Source of the DNA: Nitrospira sp.
Lineage (GTDB): Bacteria > Nitrospirota > Nitrospiria > Nitrospirales > Nitrospiraceae
DNA: 6,566 nucleotides
Assembly (NCBI GenBank): GCA_025363325.1
Contig: JANYEF010000258.1
Span: 1-6,566, forward strand
Direction of reading: 5' to 3'
Below, in pieces: positions 1 to 5,405 of the stretch (position 1 is the stretch's first letter; each line of letters starts with the position of its first letter). The position numbers were made by a program, and so were the translations under genes. Below the pieces are notes generated by a model that had not been told where the DNA came from, made no database searches, and saw nothing but the letters and a program-made list of their open reading frames with translations.

Positions 1-700
1 GGCCCAGCTCCGTTCGGAGCGCCGTCGCGACGACCAGTGCGCGGGCCTTGCCTGAGACCGCGATGGTGCCCATGAATGCCATGTTGGTCCGGTCGGCCAA
101 GGACACGTCGGGCCTGTCGAGGGCGGTTGCCGCTTTCTGAACCGGCGTGGATTCGCCGGTCAGCGACGCTTCTTGCGCCTGAAAATTCACGGCATAGATG
201 AGCCGAGCATCCGCTGGGATACGGTCGCCGGCTTCCAGGAGAATTAAATCTCCGGACACCAATTCGCGCGCGGGGATAGACCGGAGGACGCCGTCACGGA
301 ACACTCGGGCCATCGTCACCGACATCTTTCGGAGCGCTGCCAAGGACCGCTCGGCCCGGAACTCTTGCACGAACCCGAGCAGACCGTTGAGAAACACGAT
401 GGTCAAGATCGCCGCCGCATCGATCCAGTCTTCCAATAGACCGGAGACGACCGCCGCCCCGATCAACACCCAGACAATGACGCTCGTGAACTGGGAAAGG
501 AACAACTTCACAAGTGACGGTGGGGGAGCTTCGGGCAGTTCATTGGGGCCGAATTCAGTACGACGGCGCTCAACTTCCTGGCCGGCGAGTCCGTGCTCAG
601 AATCGGTGCCAAGGAGGGCTGTGAGCTTGTCCGGCGTGAACTGCCAGATCTTGGTCGTCTGGTTCTCTAGCAACTGAGGCATGGCGGACATCTTTCTCAT
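1..700 (-). CDS. P2-type cation-transporting ATPase, N-terminal part (partial)
   Basis: This frame runs off the left edge; 233 residues are visible. Residues about 17-62 resemble the cation-ATPase N-terminal domain (IWQFTPDKLTALL, then RRTEFGPNELPE). Two membrane helices follow at about 67-88 and 92-112, then the actuator domain with GDRIPAD (158-164) and the TGES phosphatase loop (181-184). The order and the FLNGLLGFVQEFRAERSL stretch fit P2 (calcium or sodium/potassium-like) pumps of the inner membrane, not CPx heavy-metal pumps. The phosphorylated-Asp DKTGT loop, the nucleotide domain and the M4-M6 ion-binding helices are outside the window, so the ion cannot be assigned. In-frame ATGs lie at 700, 691 and 682. 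None has a strong ribosome site: GAGAAAG lies 9 nt before 682, while 700 overlaps the stop of a preceding ORF as ATGA. I use 700. A further in-frame ATG at 814, inside a repeat, would add 38 residues not expected for the family. Confidence 0.88.
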   Translation of the reverse strand, partial: MRKMSAMPQLLENQTTKIWQFTPDKLTALLGTDSEHGLAGQEVERRRTEFGPNELPEAPPPSLVKLFLSQFTSVIVWVLIGAAVVSGLLEDWIDAAAILTIVFLNGLLGFVQEFRAERSLAALRKMSVTMARVFRDGVLRSIPARELVSGDLILLEAGDRIPADARLIYAVNFQAQEASLTGESTPVQKAATALDRPDVSLADRTNMAFMGTIAVSGKARALVVATALRTELG

Positions 701-807
701 TGAAACAGCAACCAGAGTCCGAGGCAGTAGCCGAGAATGATCAGAAAACTGTCCGGCTCGATCAATAGATACCACCACCCCAGTGGCAAACGCCAACGCC
801 ACTCCAG
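697..807 (-). pseudogene. Remnant of a hydrophobic ORF ending in ATGA overlap with the ATPase gene
   Basis: From the edge of the palindromic element, one frame reads 36 codons to a TGA that shares ATGA with the ATPase start at 700. The peptide (LEWRWRLPLGWWYLLIEPDS, then FLIILGYCLGLWLLFQ) is rich in Trp and Leu and looks like the C-terminal end of a membrane protein. It has no ATG or GTG start after the element boundary; upstream the frame continues into low-complexity repeat sequence. The simplest reading is that a gene once translationally coupled to the ATPase lost its 5' part when the element arrived. I do not recognise the family. A chance open frame of this length is quite possible. Confidence 0.3.
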
Positions 808-808
808 C

Positions 809-1063
809 CCGCATGATTCATGATGGGTTCGTCGCGAAATCGCTGAGCGCGCGCGACAAGCGCGAGGAGCGAGACTCGCGTGACGTGTGAGAATAGCGGA
901 ACAGGCCAGGCAGGCTGAAGGCTGAAGTGCTCGAAGCTCCGAACCCAGACCTTTAGCCTTCGGACTTCAGCCTTCAGCCTTCTGCTCCCGCCAGTCTCGC
1001 TCGCCTCGCTTGAGTCAGGCATCGGCAATTGAAGTGAAGCAGACGCGCTCATGAATCATGCGG
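809..1063. repeat. 255-bp palindromic (MITE-like) intergenic element
   Basis: The ends are exact 15-bp inverted repeats: CCGCATGATTCATGA at 809-823 and its complement at 1049-1063. Inside are a second inverted pair, GAGCGAGACT (867-876) with AGTCTCGCTC (993-1002), and a central 17-bp pair (912-928 with 964-980), so the element is symmetric at three nested levels. It holds no credible gene. The 96-codon minus-strand frame at 762-1052 is low-complexity repeat read-through. No target-site duplication is visible at the 809/1063 boundaries. It starts 1 nt after the PepSY stop codon and fills most of the gap to the ATPase gene. It may be a non-autonomous mobile element, a REP/BIME-type repeat or a bidirectional 3'-end structure; the sequence does not decide. 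Confidence 0.6.
912..980. repeat. Central 17-bp hairpin made of GGCTGAA tandem units
   Basis: AGGCTGAAGGCTGAAGT (912-928) is exactly complementary to 964-980, with a 35-nt loop. Each arm holds two tandem GGCTGAA units. The loop carries a further diverged copy (CCTTTAGCCTTCGG on the plus strand). Either strand as RNA would form a stable 17-bp stem. There is no T-run after it on either strand, so it is not a canonical intrinsic terminator, but it could block 3' exonucleases or promote cruciform extrusion. Confidence 0.7.
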
Positions 1064-1064
1064 A

Positions 1065-1448
1065 TTAGGGCTTGTGCGGCTGTTTGCGTTCCCGCTTCTG
1101 CTCACTCTTCATGTCTTTCTCCGATTTCTCTTCCTCCACGTCGATCACGGCTCCCGACTCCGCATCGATGTGAACCTCCATCACTTTGTTCTCTGCCGTG
1201 ACGACTTCGACTTCCCACACAAGTTTATCGTGCTTCTTCTCCAGCTCAGCCTCGACGACCTTGCCCGCCACTATCTCCGAAGCCGTTTTGATCGCCTGAT
1301 CGATCGTCACCTTGGCCGTAGCGGCCATTTCAACCGTCTCTTTCGATTCATCTTTCTTCCCCTTCCCTTTCTGATCGCTCCATGCAGGACCGTTCAGCAC
1401 CAACACGACGCCGATCGCCAGGGCCATTATTCCTACTAGCTGCTTCAT
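1065..1448 (-). CDS. Secreted PepSY-domain protein
   Basis: The protein has 127 residues. Residues 1-24 form a signal peptide: MKQ, a hydrophobic core of about 17 residues, and a likely cleavage after AWS. A Lys-rich linker follows. Residues about 46-105 are one PepSY domain: TIDQAIKTASEIVAGKVVEAELEK is the helix, VWEVEVVTAENKVMEVHID the strands, and AESGAVIDVEEE the conserved C-terminal turn. The last 22 residues are very highly charged (Lys, Glu, Arg). Small secreted PepSY proteins are periplasmic; the domain is known as a peptidase-inhibitory or structural module, and the partner here is unknown. The start at 1448 is fixed by AGGAGG 5 nt upstream; a longer frame from 1598 lacks the signal peptide at its N-terminus and is rejected. 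The gene stands alone: 243 nt separate it from the phosphorylase stop, and a palindromic element begins just after its TAA. Confidence 0.85.
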   Translation of the reverse strand: MKQLVGIMALAIGVVLVLNGPAWSDQKGKGKKDESKETVEMAATAKVTIDQAIKTASEIVAGKVVEAELEKKHDKLVWEVEVVTAENKVMEVHIDAESGAVIDVEEEKSEKDMKSEQKRERKQPHKP

Positions 1449-1453
1449 ACGAA

Positions 1454-1459
1454 CCTCCT
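1454..1459 (-). promoter_or_regulatory. Ribosome binding site AGGAGG of the PepSY gene
   Basis: AGGAGG on the minus strand lies 5 nt before the ATG at 1448. It is the strongest Shine-Dalgarno sequence in the window and decides this start against the longer upstream frame. Confidence 0.85.
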
Positions 1460-1529
1460 TGATAGTGTGGTTGTGTGCAACGCCCGCCCATGGCGACCAC
1501 GGGCTTGCGTGTGTCACCCACTTCGATGG

Positions 1530-1545
1530 TGCAAGACATGGGCCT
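1530..1545 (-). promoter_or_regulatory. Possible sigma-54 promoter of the PepSY gene
   Basis: The minus strand reads AGGCCC-N5-TTGCA. It matches the -24/-12 consensus TGGCAC-N5-TTGCA in the GG and GC pairs at the required spacing, with two mismatches in the -24 box. Transcription would begin near 1519 and leave a leader of about 70 nt. I saw no convincing -35/-10 pair in the same gap. A match of this quality can arise by chance, and no enhancer-binding protein gene is in view. Confidence 0.28.
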
Positions 1546-1646
1546 TTGAAATCTTTCTCTGTACCTCTTCCGAGGAACCATTCTGGCCCGTTACGCAACA
1601 GAGTAGCAGCCTCGGTGGGGAAATTCGCATCAGAGATGGTTGCAGA

Positions 1647-1668
1647 TCATTCAGTGGGGTTTGAATGA
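1647..1668. terminator. Weak hairpin downstream of the glucan phosphorylase gene
   Basis: TCATTCA and TGAATGA form a 7-bp stem with an 8-nt loop, 24 nt after the phosphorylase stop. The stem is AT-rich and no U-run follows on the minus strand. It is at best a weak 3'-end structure. Confidence 0.2.
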
Positions 1669-1691
1669 CTCGATGTCCCGGAAAATCTTTA

Positions 1692-3449
1692 TCACACCGA
1701 ACGAGACTTCTTCTGCGTCAATCCGTGGTCCTCAGGCATAGGCACTTGCCCCAATCGATAGGCATTGTGGAGGTACTGTGCAACCATGCGCTGCGTGTTG
1801 AAAAACGCTCCGTTCAATGCAATCGCGTGCCGCATGATCTCGATAAAGCGTTCGCGGTCCTTATAGAAACAGGGCAAGACTTTCTCTTCCAGTTTTCGAT
1901 AGAGTTCCGCTGCGTGACAGGCATCCATCCCAGGCTGAGGCTCCAGGCAGGCCTCCACCCGATCGCCGATCGACCAGCCGGTCACACCTTCGAGGTGCCC
2001 CTCGATCCACCAGCCATCGAGCACACTCAGGCTGGGTACCCCGTTCATCGCCGCCTTCATCCCGCTCGTCCCTGATGCCTCCAGCGGCGGCAATGGTGTA
2101 TTGAGCCACACATCGACACCGGCACAGAGCATCTTGGCCACCTCCATGTCGTAATTGGTCAAATACGACACCGCGATCACACCCTGCAGCGCATCACGCA
2201 TCTCATGGATGTGTGCGATCAGGTCCTTGCCATCGCGGTCGTGCGGATGCGCCTTGCCGGCAAAGACGATCTGGATCGGCCCGGCCTCGCGGACAATCTT
2301 CTTGAGCCGGTCGAGATCCTGAAAGATCAGGCCGGCACGTTTGTAGGCCGCAAACCGACGGGCGAATCCGATCGTCAGCACCTCGCGATCGAATCCCGCG
2401 TTCGATTCCCGATTCACATGCTCGACTAACGTGCGCTTGGCTTCCACATGGGCCGCCCAGATGTCTGAGGTGGGAATGCCCACGGCATAGCGCAGCGAGA
2501 GTTGATCGCGCCGCCAGTCCGGCAGGTGGGTATCGAAGAGCTTCTGGAACGACGGAGCGGTCCACGTGACCGCGTGAACTCCGTTGGTAATGGAATGGAT
2601 CGGATAGCCGGGGAACATGCTGTGCGAGACTTCCCCATGCTTCATCGCAACCCCATTGACATAGCGGGAGCCCCGCAGAGCCAATTGCGTCAGATTCAAC
2701 CTCTGCTCGATGCCGCAGGCCTTCAGCCTGGCCCATCGATGCTCTCCCAACACGCTACGAGCTAGCTCCTCGGAAAATTGATCGTGACCGGCCGGCACGG
2801 GGGTATGGGTCGTAAAGACACACTGTTCACGAACGGTGTCGATGAGATCGGCCGATACGGAGTCCGACTGGCCTTGCAAGGCCAGTTTCTCTTCCACCAG
2901 CGCAAGGACGAGCAAGGCGGCATGTCCCTCATTCATATGGAACCGGAGAATGTCCTGGTATCCAAGCGCCCGCAACAGGCGGAGTCCCCCGATCCCCAGC
3001 ACCACCTCCTGACACAAGCGATAATGGTCGTCGCCCCCATAGAGCACATCGGTGAGGGTCCGATCCCAGGGCTCGTTCTCACTCACATCTGTATCGAGCA
3101 GATACACCGGAACGACATGTCCGGACTCACCCGTTACGCGGTACCGCCAGGCCCTGACATGGACCGTGCGACCTTCGATATCGACCGTGGCCTTCTCGTC
3201 GATCAGCTCCGCGAAATCATTGACCGGCCAGGCGACAGGATCCTCGCTTTGCCGACCCTGCGCATCCAGCCGCTGGAAAAAGTACCCGCGCCGGTGCAGC
3301 AAGGACACCGCCACCATCGGCACATCGAGATCCGCAGCCGAGCGAATCGTGTCGCCGGCGAGCACACCAAGCCCTCCCGAATAGGTCGGCATCCCGGACT
3401 CAAGGCCGATCTCCATGGAAAAGTACGCGACGAGCGGTGGCTGCACCAT
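1692..3449 (-). CDS. glgP: Alpha-glucan phosphorylase, GT35 family, short form
   Basis: The enzyme uses pyridoxal phosphate and phosphate to release glucose-1-phosphate from the non-reducing ends of glycogen or maltodextrins in the cytoplasm. The ATG at 3449 gives 585 residues; a TTG directly before it gives 586, numbered here. The N-terminus FSMEIGLESGMPTYSGGLGV (11-30) and RFHMNEGHAALL (170-181) are hallmarks of the short bacterial and archaeal alpha-glucan phosphorylases. FARRFAAYKR (363-372) begins the C-terminal Rossmann domain. EASGTSGMKAAMNG (458-471) holds the cofactor lysine, K466, and DGWWIEG (479-485) follows. The length is normal for this subfamily and no motif is missing. The long N-terminal allosteric domain of glycogen phosphorylases of the E. 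coli or animal type is absent, as usual for the short form. AGAGGGG lies 6 nt upstream. The gene is isolated from its neighbours by repeat copy A upstream and a 243-nt gap downstream, and no other glycogen gene is in view. Confidence 0.93.
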   Translation of the reverse strand: MVQPPLVAYFSMEIGLESGMPTYSGGLGVLAGDTIRSAADLDVPMVAVSLLHRRGYFFQRLDAQGRQSEDPVAWPVNDFAELIDEKATVDIEGRTVHVRAWRYRVTGESGHVVPVYLLDTDVSENEPWDRTLTDVLYGGDDHYRLCQEVVLGIGGLRLLRALGYQDILRFHMNEGHAALLVLALVEEKLALQGQSDSVSADLIDTVREQCVFTTHTPVPAGHDQFSEELARSVLGEHRWARLKACGIEQRLNLTQLALRGSRYVNGVAMKHGEVSHSMFPGYPIHSITNGVHAVTWTAPSFQKLFDTHLPDWRRDQLSLRYAVGIPTSDIWAAHVEAKRTLVEHVNRESNAGFDREVLTIGFARRFAAYKRAGLIFQDLDRLKKIVREAGPIQIVFAGKAHPHDRDGKDLIAHIHEMRDALQGVIAVSYLTNYDMEVAKMLCAGVDVWLNTPLPPLEASGTSGMKAAMNGVPSLSVLDGWWIEGHLEGVTGWSIGDRVEACLEPQPGMDACHAAELYRKLEEKVLPCFYKDRERFIEIMRHAIALNGAFFNTQRMVAQYLHNAYRLGQVPMPEDHGLTQKKSRSV

Positions 3450-3480
3450 CAATGGCCCCTCTGTGACATCACTCCGCGAG

Positions 3481-3594
3481 GTTGATCTGGTTCGTCTGGT
3501 CTGTCTGGTCTATCTGGTTCAACCAAACAAACCAGACAGACCGAACAGACCAAATGAACAAGACAGACCGGCGGAATATTTTAGTACCCTGCTA
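3481..3594 (-). repeat. Hairpin repeat copy A of 9-nt TCTGGT units with a 3'-end module
   Basis: On the plus strand, 3484-3519 is four tandem 9-nt units of the form NNTCTGGTY. From 3520 to about 3573 come units of the complementary ACCAGA type. The arms 3481-3519 and 3521-3559 match at about 30 of 39 positions as an inverted repeat, and many mismatches are G-U tolerant on one strand. The part 3560-3594 is a separate module ending in CTGCTA, whose CTA is the stop codon (TAG) of the VIT-like gene. Copy B is at 4111-4287 in the same orientation. The repeat occupies almost the whole gap before the glucan phosphorylase gene. Confidence 0.8.
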
Positions 3595-4068
3595 ACTCAA
3601 CGTCGCATGAATCCAGTCGCCCACGAAGTGCGTGATCGCGATCACGCTGACACCAATGACTACATGCTCCGCGATGACTTTCCAGGCATGGATCTGCTGG
3701 GCCCGCGCCAAGAGATAGCTCAGCACCGCGAGCAGAGAGAGGCCCCACACCACGCTCACCATCATGGCCTCCTCCAGGGGCAACAGCAGCACCGGCACCA
3801 CAAAGGTCAGCGCGATCAGGAACTTGGCCACAAAGGTGGCAATGGTCGCTTCCCAAATGTCCGACACGGCCCCGTTGTTCTTGGACTCCTCAGCAATATG
3901 AATGCCCAGCGCATCGGACAGGGCGTCGGCAACCGCAATGGTCACAATGCCACCGATCACGACGGTTCGTGAGTGGGTCCCTGAATGGAGTCCCGCCATC
4001 AACCCCAATGTCGTAATCACGCCGGACGTGAGACCAAAACTCAGGCCGGTTTTCAACGATGACTTCAT
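3592..4068 (-). CDS. VIT1/CCC1-like integral membrane protein
   Basis: The protein has 158 residues and five predicted membrane helices at about 9-26, 36-56, 74-96, 101-121 and 132-150. The start LKTGLSFGLTSGVITTLGLM, the stretch IGGIVTIAVADALSDALGIH and the following EES resemble helices 1 and 2 of the VIT1/CCC1 family of iron and manganese transporters. The family's cytoplasmic metal-binding insertion between helices 2 and 3 is missing; only a short EESKNNGAVSD linker remains. It is therefore a short relative and its substrate is open: Fe2+ or Mn2+ export is inference only. I chose the ATG at 4068 because AAGG lies 6 nt upstream and the family-like sequence begins there; 4071 is a tandem alternative. 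The frame stays open upstream to 4254, but those 61 or 62 codons are translated hairpin repeat and should not be annotated. The TAG stop lies inside repeat copy A. Confidence 0.72.
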   Translation of the reverse strand: MKSSLKTGLSFGLTSGVITTLGLMAGLHSGTHSRTVVIGGIVTIAVADALSDALGIHIAEESKNNGAVSDIWEATIATFVAKFLIALTFVVPVLLLPLEEAMMVSVVWGLSLLAVLSYLLARAQQIHAWKVIAEHVVIGVSVIAITHFVGDWIHATLS

Positions 4069-4110
4069 CATCAACCTTCGTTGCCAGTCCGCTACGCTTG
4101 CGCGTGAAAC

Positions 4111-4287
4111 GTCTGTCTGGTTCATCTGGTCTATCTGGTTGATCTGGTTTATTTTGTTTATCTGGTTGATTTGGTTCATCTGGTTAGTTTCGTTCAACCA
4201 AACAAACGAGACAGACCAGACAGACGAGATAGACCAGATAGACCAAATGAACAAGACAGGCTGGCAGACTTTTTCAGCATCCTGCTA
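4111..4287 (-). repeat. Hairpin repeat copy B of 9-nt TCTGGT units with a 3'-end module
   Basis: This is a longer version of copy A. The G/T-rich arm is about 84 nt (4111-4194) and the A/C-rich arm about 60 nt (4196-4255), both made of degenerate 9-nt units. It shares exact blocks with copy A: GTTCAACCAAACAAAC at the hairpin tip (4192-4207, 3517-3532) and AGACCAAATGAACAAGACAG (4240-4259, 3547-3566). A 28-nt module follows at 4260-4287 with 20 of 28 identities to copy A. The copies differ in the number of 9-nt units, as expected from slippage. Its terminal CTA is the stop codon of the cytochrome gene. Arms of either strand could fold into a long imperfect stem. No U-run of terminator type follows. 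Confidence 0.82.
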
Positions 4288-5388
4288 GAACGCGTACTCA
4301 TATACCAGGTCAAACAGGGGGCGAACTTCAAAGTCTCGCGCTCTGGTGATCGGCATCTGGACGCCGACGCCCAACGCCCAGACCAGCCATTTCACTCGGA
4401 CTTGAGGAAGTATCGCGCTTTTCGTCTCGCCGTACGACGGTCCGGATATGCGCGTGGTGGTATTCAATTCGATCATCGGGGTGATTTGCAGGCGCGGGTC
4501 CGGGAAAAAATAGTGCCCGATCGCCACATCGAGCTTCCCCTCGGAGTTGATATTCGACGTTCTCGCGGGAACCGCCAAAGCCCCGGCCACCTGCACGACA
4601 AATTGTTTCCAATCCACGCCGGCTCGGAGGTTGGGCTCAAACACAAAACTTCCATCCCCCAAACCCCGCCGGTCGCTTCCGGTCGGCAACTTTAGCTCCA
4701 CACCCGCGCTTGCCAAGGTCCGATACAGAGAGCTGAACGCCACGACCCTTTTCACTGAAAGGGCCGTATCGCCCAGGCCTGACTCAGTCGGGCCGATGTT
4801 GGGATTGATGGAAAGGGCGCGGGACGTGATTTCGATGTTGGTCAGCCCGTTCACCCGATATTCCAGTCTGCCGAAGTATTCGCTGACCTTCTTGCCGTTT
4901 CGCCCGAACCGCCCGCCTACGATCATTTCCTGTTCTGGAAAGGCCTTGTCCGTGAGAAGGGGGCGGGGGAAATTCAATTCTCCGGGAACCCAGTCGGGAT
5001 CGGCGCACAGGGATTTGACGTAACGCGCCACGTCGGCAATGTCCGAGTCCGACAGCACAGTCCCGAAGGCGGGCATGACCGAGGAGCGGCCTGCGTACGG
5101 CCCTCCATGCCGAATGATCCCCTGCACCACCTCCACCGGGTCCTCGGCCGTCAATTTGCAATCGGTCAGGTTGGCCGGTCTGACGGGCAGCGCCGCGGCC
5201 AGTTGCCCGGTTCCCTTGGCGTCCTCACCGTGACACATGATGCAGTTGTTCTGGAAAATCTCGCGCCCGTGGAGCAACGGGTCCAGGGATCCATGGGCAT
5301 CGCCCGTATATACGACCACGCCAAGGCAGGCGACAGTGAGCAATGTGCAGAAACACAGAAGCGCGGTCAGGCCTGAGTATGGACTCAT
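4285..5388 (-). CDS. Monohaem cytochrome c fused to an outer-membrane beta-barrel-like domain
   Basis: The protein has 367 residues. Residues 7-27 are hydrophobic, a signal peptide or anchor, with cleavage possible near AHG (31-33). Residues about 38-128 form a class I cytochrome c: the haem motif is C49-I-M-C52-H53 and the likely Met ligand is M105 in SSVMPAFG, followed by the usual C-terminal helix DSDIADVARYVKSLC. A linker follows, and residues about 150-367 alternate polar and hydrophobic residues as beta strands with short turns. SGLGDTALSVKRVVAF, VELKLPTGSDRRGLGDGSF and the terminal aromatic residue (YEYAF) recall MetA-pathway (Phenol_MetA_deg) type outer-membrane proteins. The cytochrome would lie in the periplasm with the barrel in the outer membrane. 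The frame is continuous across the join. The start overlaps the FtsH 3' end: AGGAG sits within the FtsH stop region, 12 nt before the ATG, so the two are probably co-translated. The barrel call is weaker than the cytochrome call. Confidence 0.8.
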   Translation of the reverse strand: MSPYSGLTALLCFCTLLTVACLGVVVYTGDAHGSLDPLLHGREIFQNNCIMCHGEDAKGTGQLAAALPVRPANLTDCKLTAEDPVEVVQGIIRHGGPYAGRSSVMPAFGTVLSDSDIADVARYVKSLCADPDWVPGELNFPRPLLTDKAFPEQEMIVGGRFGRNGKKVSEYFGRLEYRVNGLTNIEITSRALSINPNIGPTESGLGDTALSVKRVVAFSSLYRTLASAGVELKLPTGSDRRGLGDGSFVFEPNLRAGVDWKQFVVQVAGALAVPARTSNINSEGKLDVAIGHYFFPDPRLQITPMIELNTTTRISGPSYGETKSAILPQVRVKWLVWALGVGVQMPITRARDFEVRPLFDLVYEYAF

Positions 5389-5400
5389 GGGGACTGCAGG

Positions 5401-5405
5401 CTCCT
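5401..5405 (-). promoter_or_regulatory. Ribosome binding site of the cytochrome gene, overlapping the ftsH stop
   Basis: The minus strand reads TAGGAG, where TAG is the FtsH stop and AGGAG the Shine-Dalgarno of the cytochrome gene. The spacing to ATG 5388 is 12 nt, longer than optimal, which suggests translation that depends on ribosomes finishing ftsH. Confidence 0.5.

Noticed and set aside
198..677. 159-residue plus-strand ORF at the left end
   Set aside because: It is the shadow of the truncated ATPase on the minus strand; its Arg/Ser-rich sequence has no domain features.
762..1052. 96-residue minus-strand ORF between the PepSY and ATPase genes
   Set aside because: It lies almost entirely in the palindromic element, encodes repeat-derived sequence and matches no family I know.
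809..1063. Complete insertion sequence
   Set aside because: There are terminal inverted repeats but no transposase gene and no visible target duplication; only a non-autonomous element is arguable.
1065..1598. Longer PepSY gene starting at 1598
   Set aside because: The added 50 residues put an unrelated sequence before a clear signal peptide, while AGGAGG lies 5 nt before the ATG at 1448.
2778..3485. 235-residue plus-strand ORF opposite the phosphorylase
   Set aside because: It is antisense to a gene with full catalytic motifs, its protein has no recognisable fold, and codon-bias shadowing explains the open frame.
3481..4287. CRISPR-like array from the regularly spaced ACCAGA/TCTGGT units
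   Set aside because: The units are 9 nt, adjacent and without spacers; both arms are complementary, so it is a hairpin microsatellite and no cas gene is present.
4285..5388. Assignment of the cytochrome fusion as Cyc2
   Set aside because: Cyc2 has a very short N-terminal haem segment before a large porin; here a complete cytochrome c domain with Met ligand precedes a smaller barrel-like part.
5320..5388. Lipoprotein signal in the cytochrome fusion (TVAC at residues 18-21)
   Set aside because: The -3 position is Thr instead of Leu/Val/Ile and the hydrophobic stretch continues past the Cys, so a lipobox is not supported.
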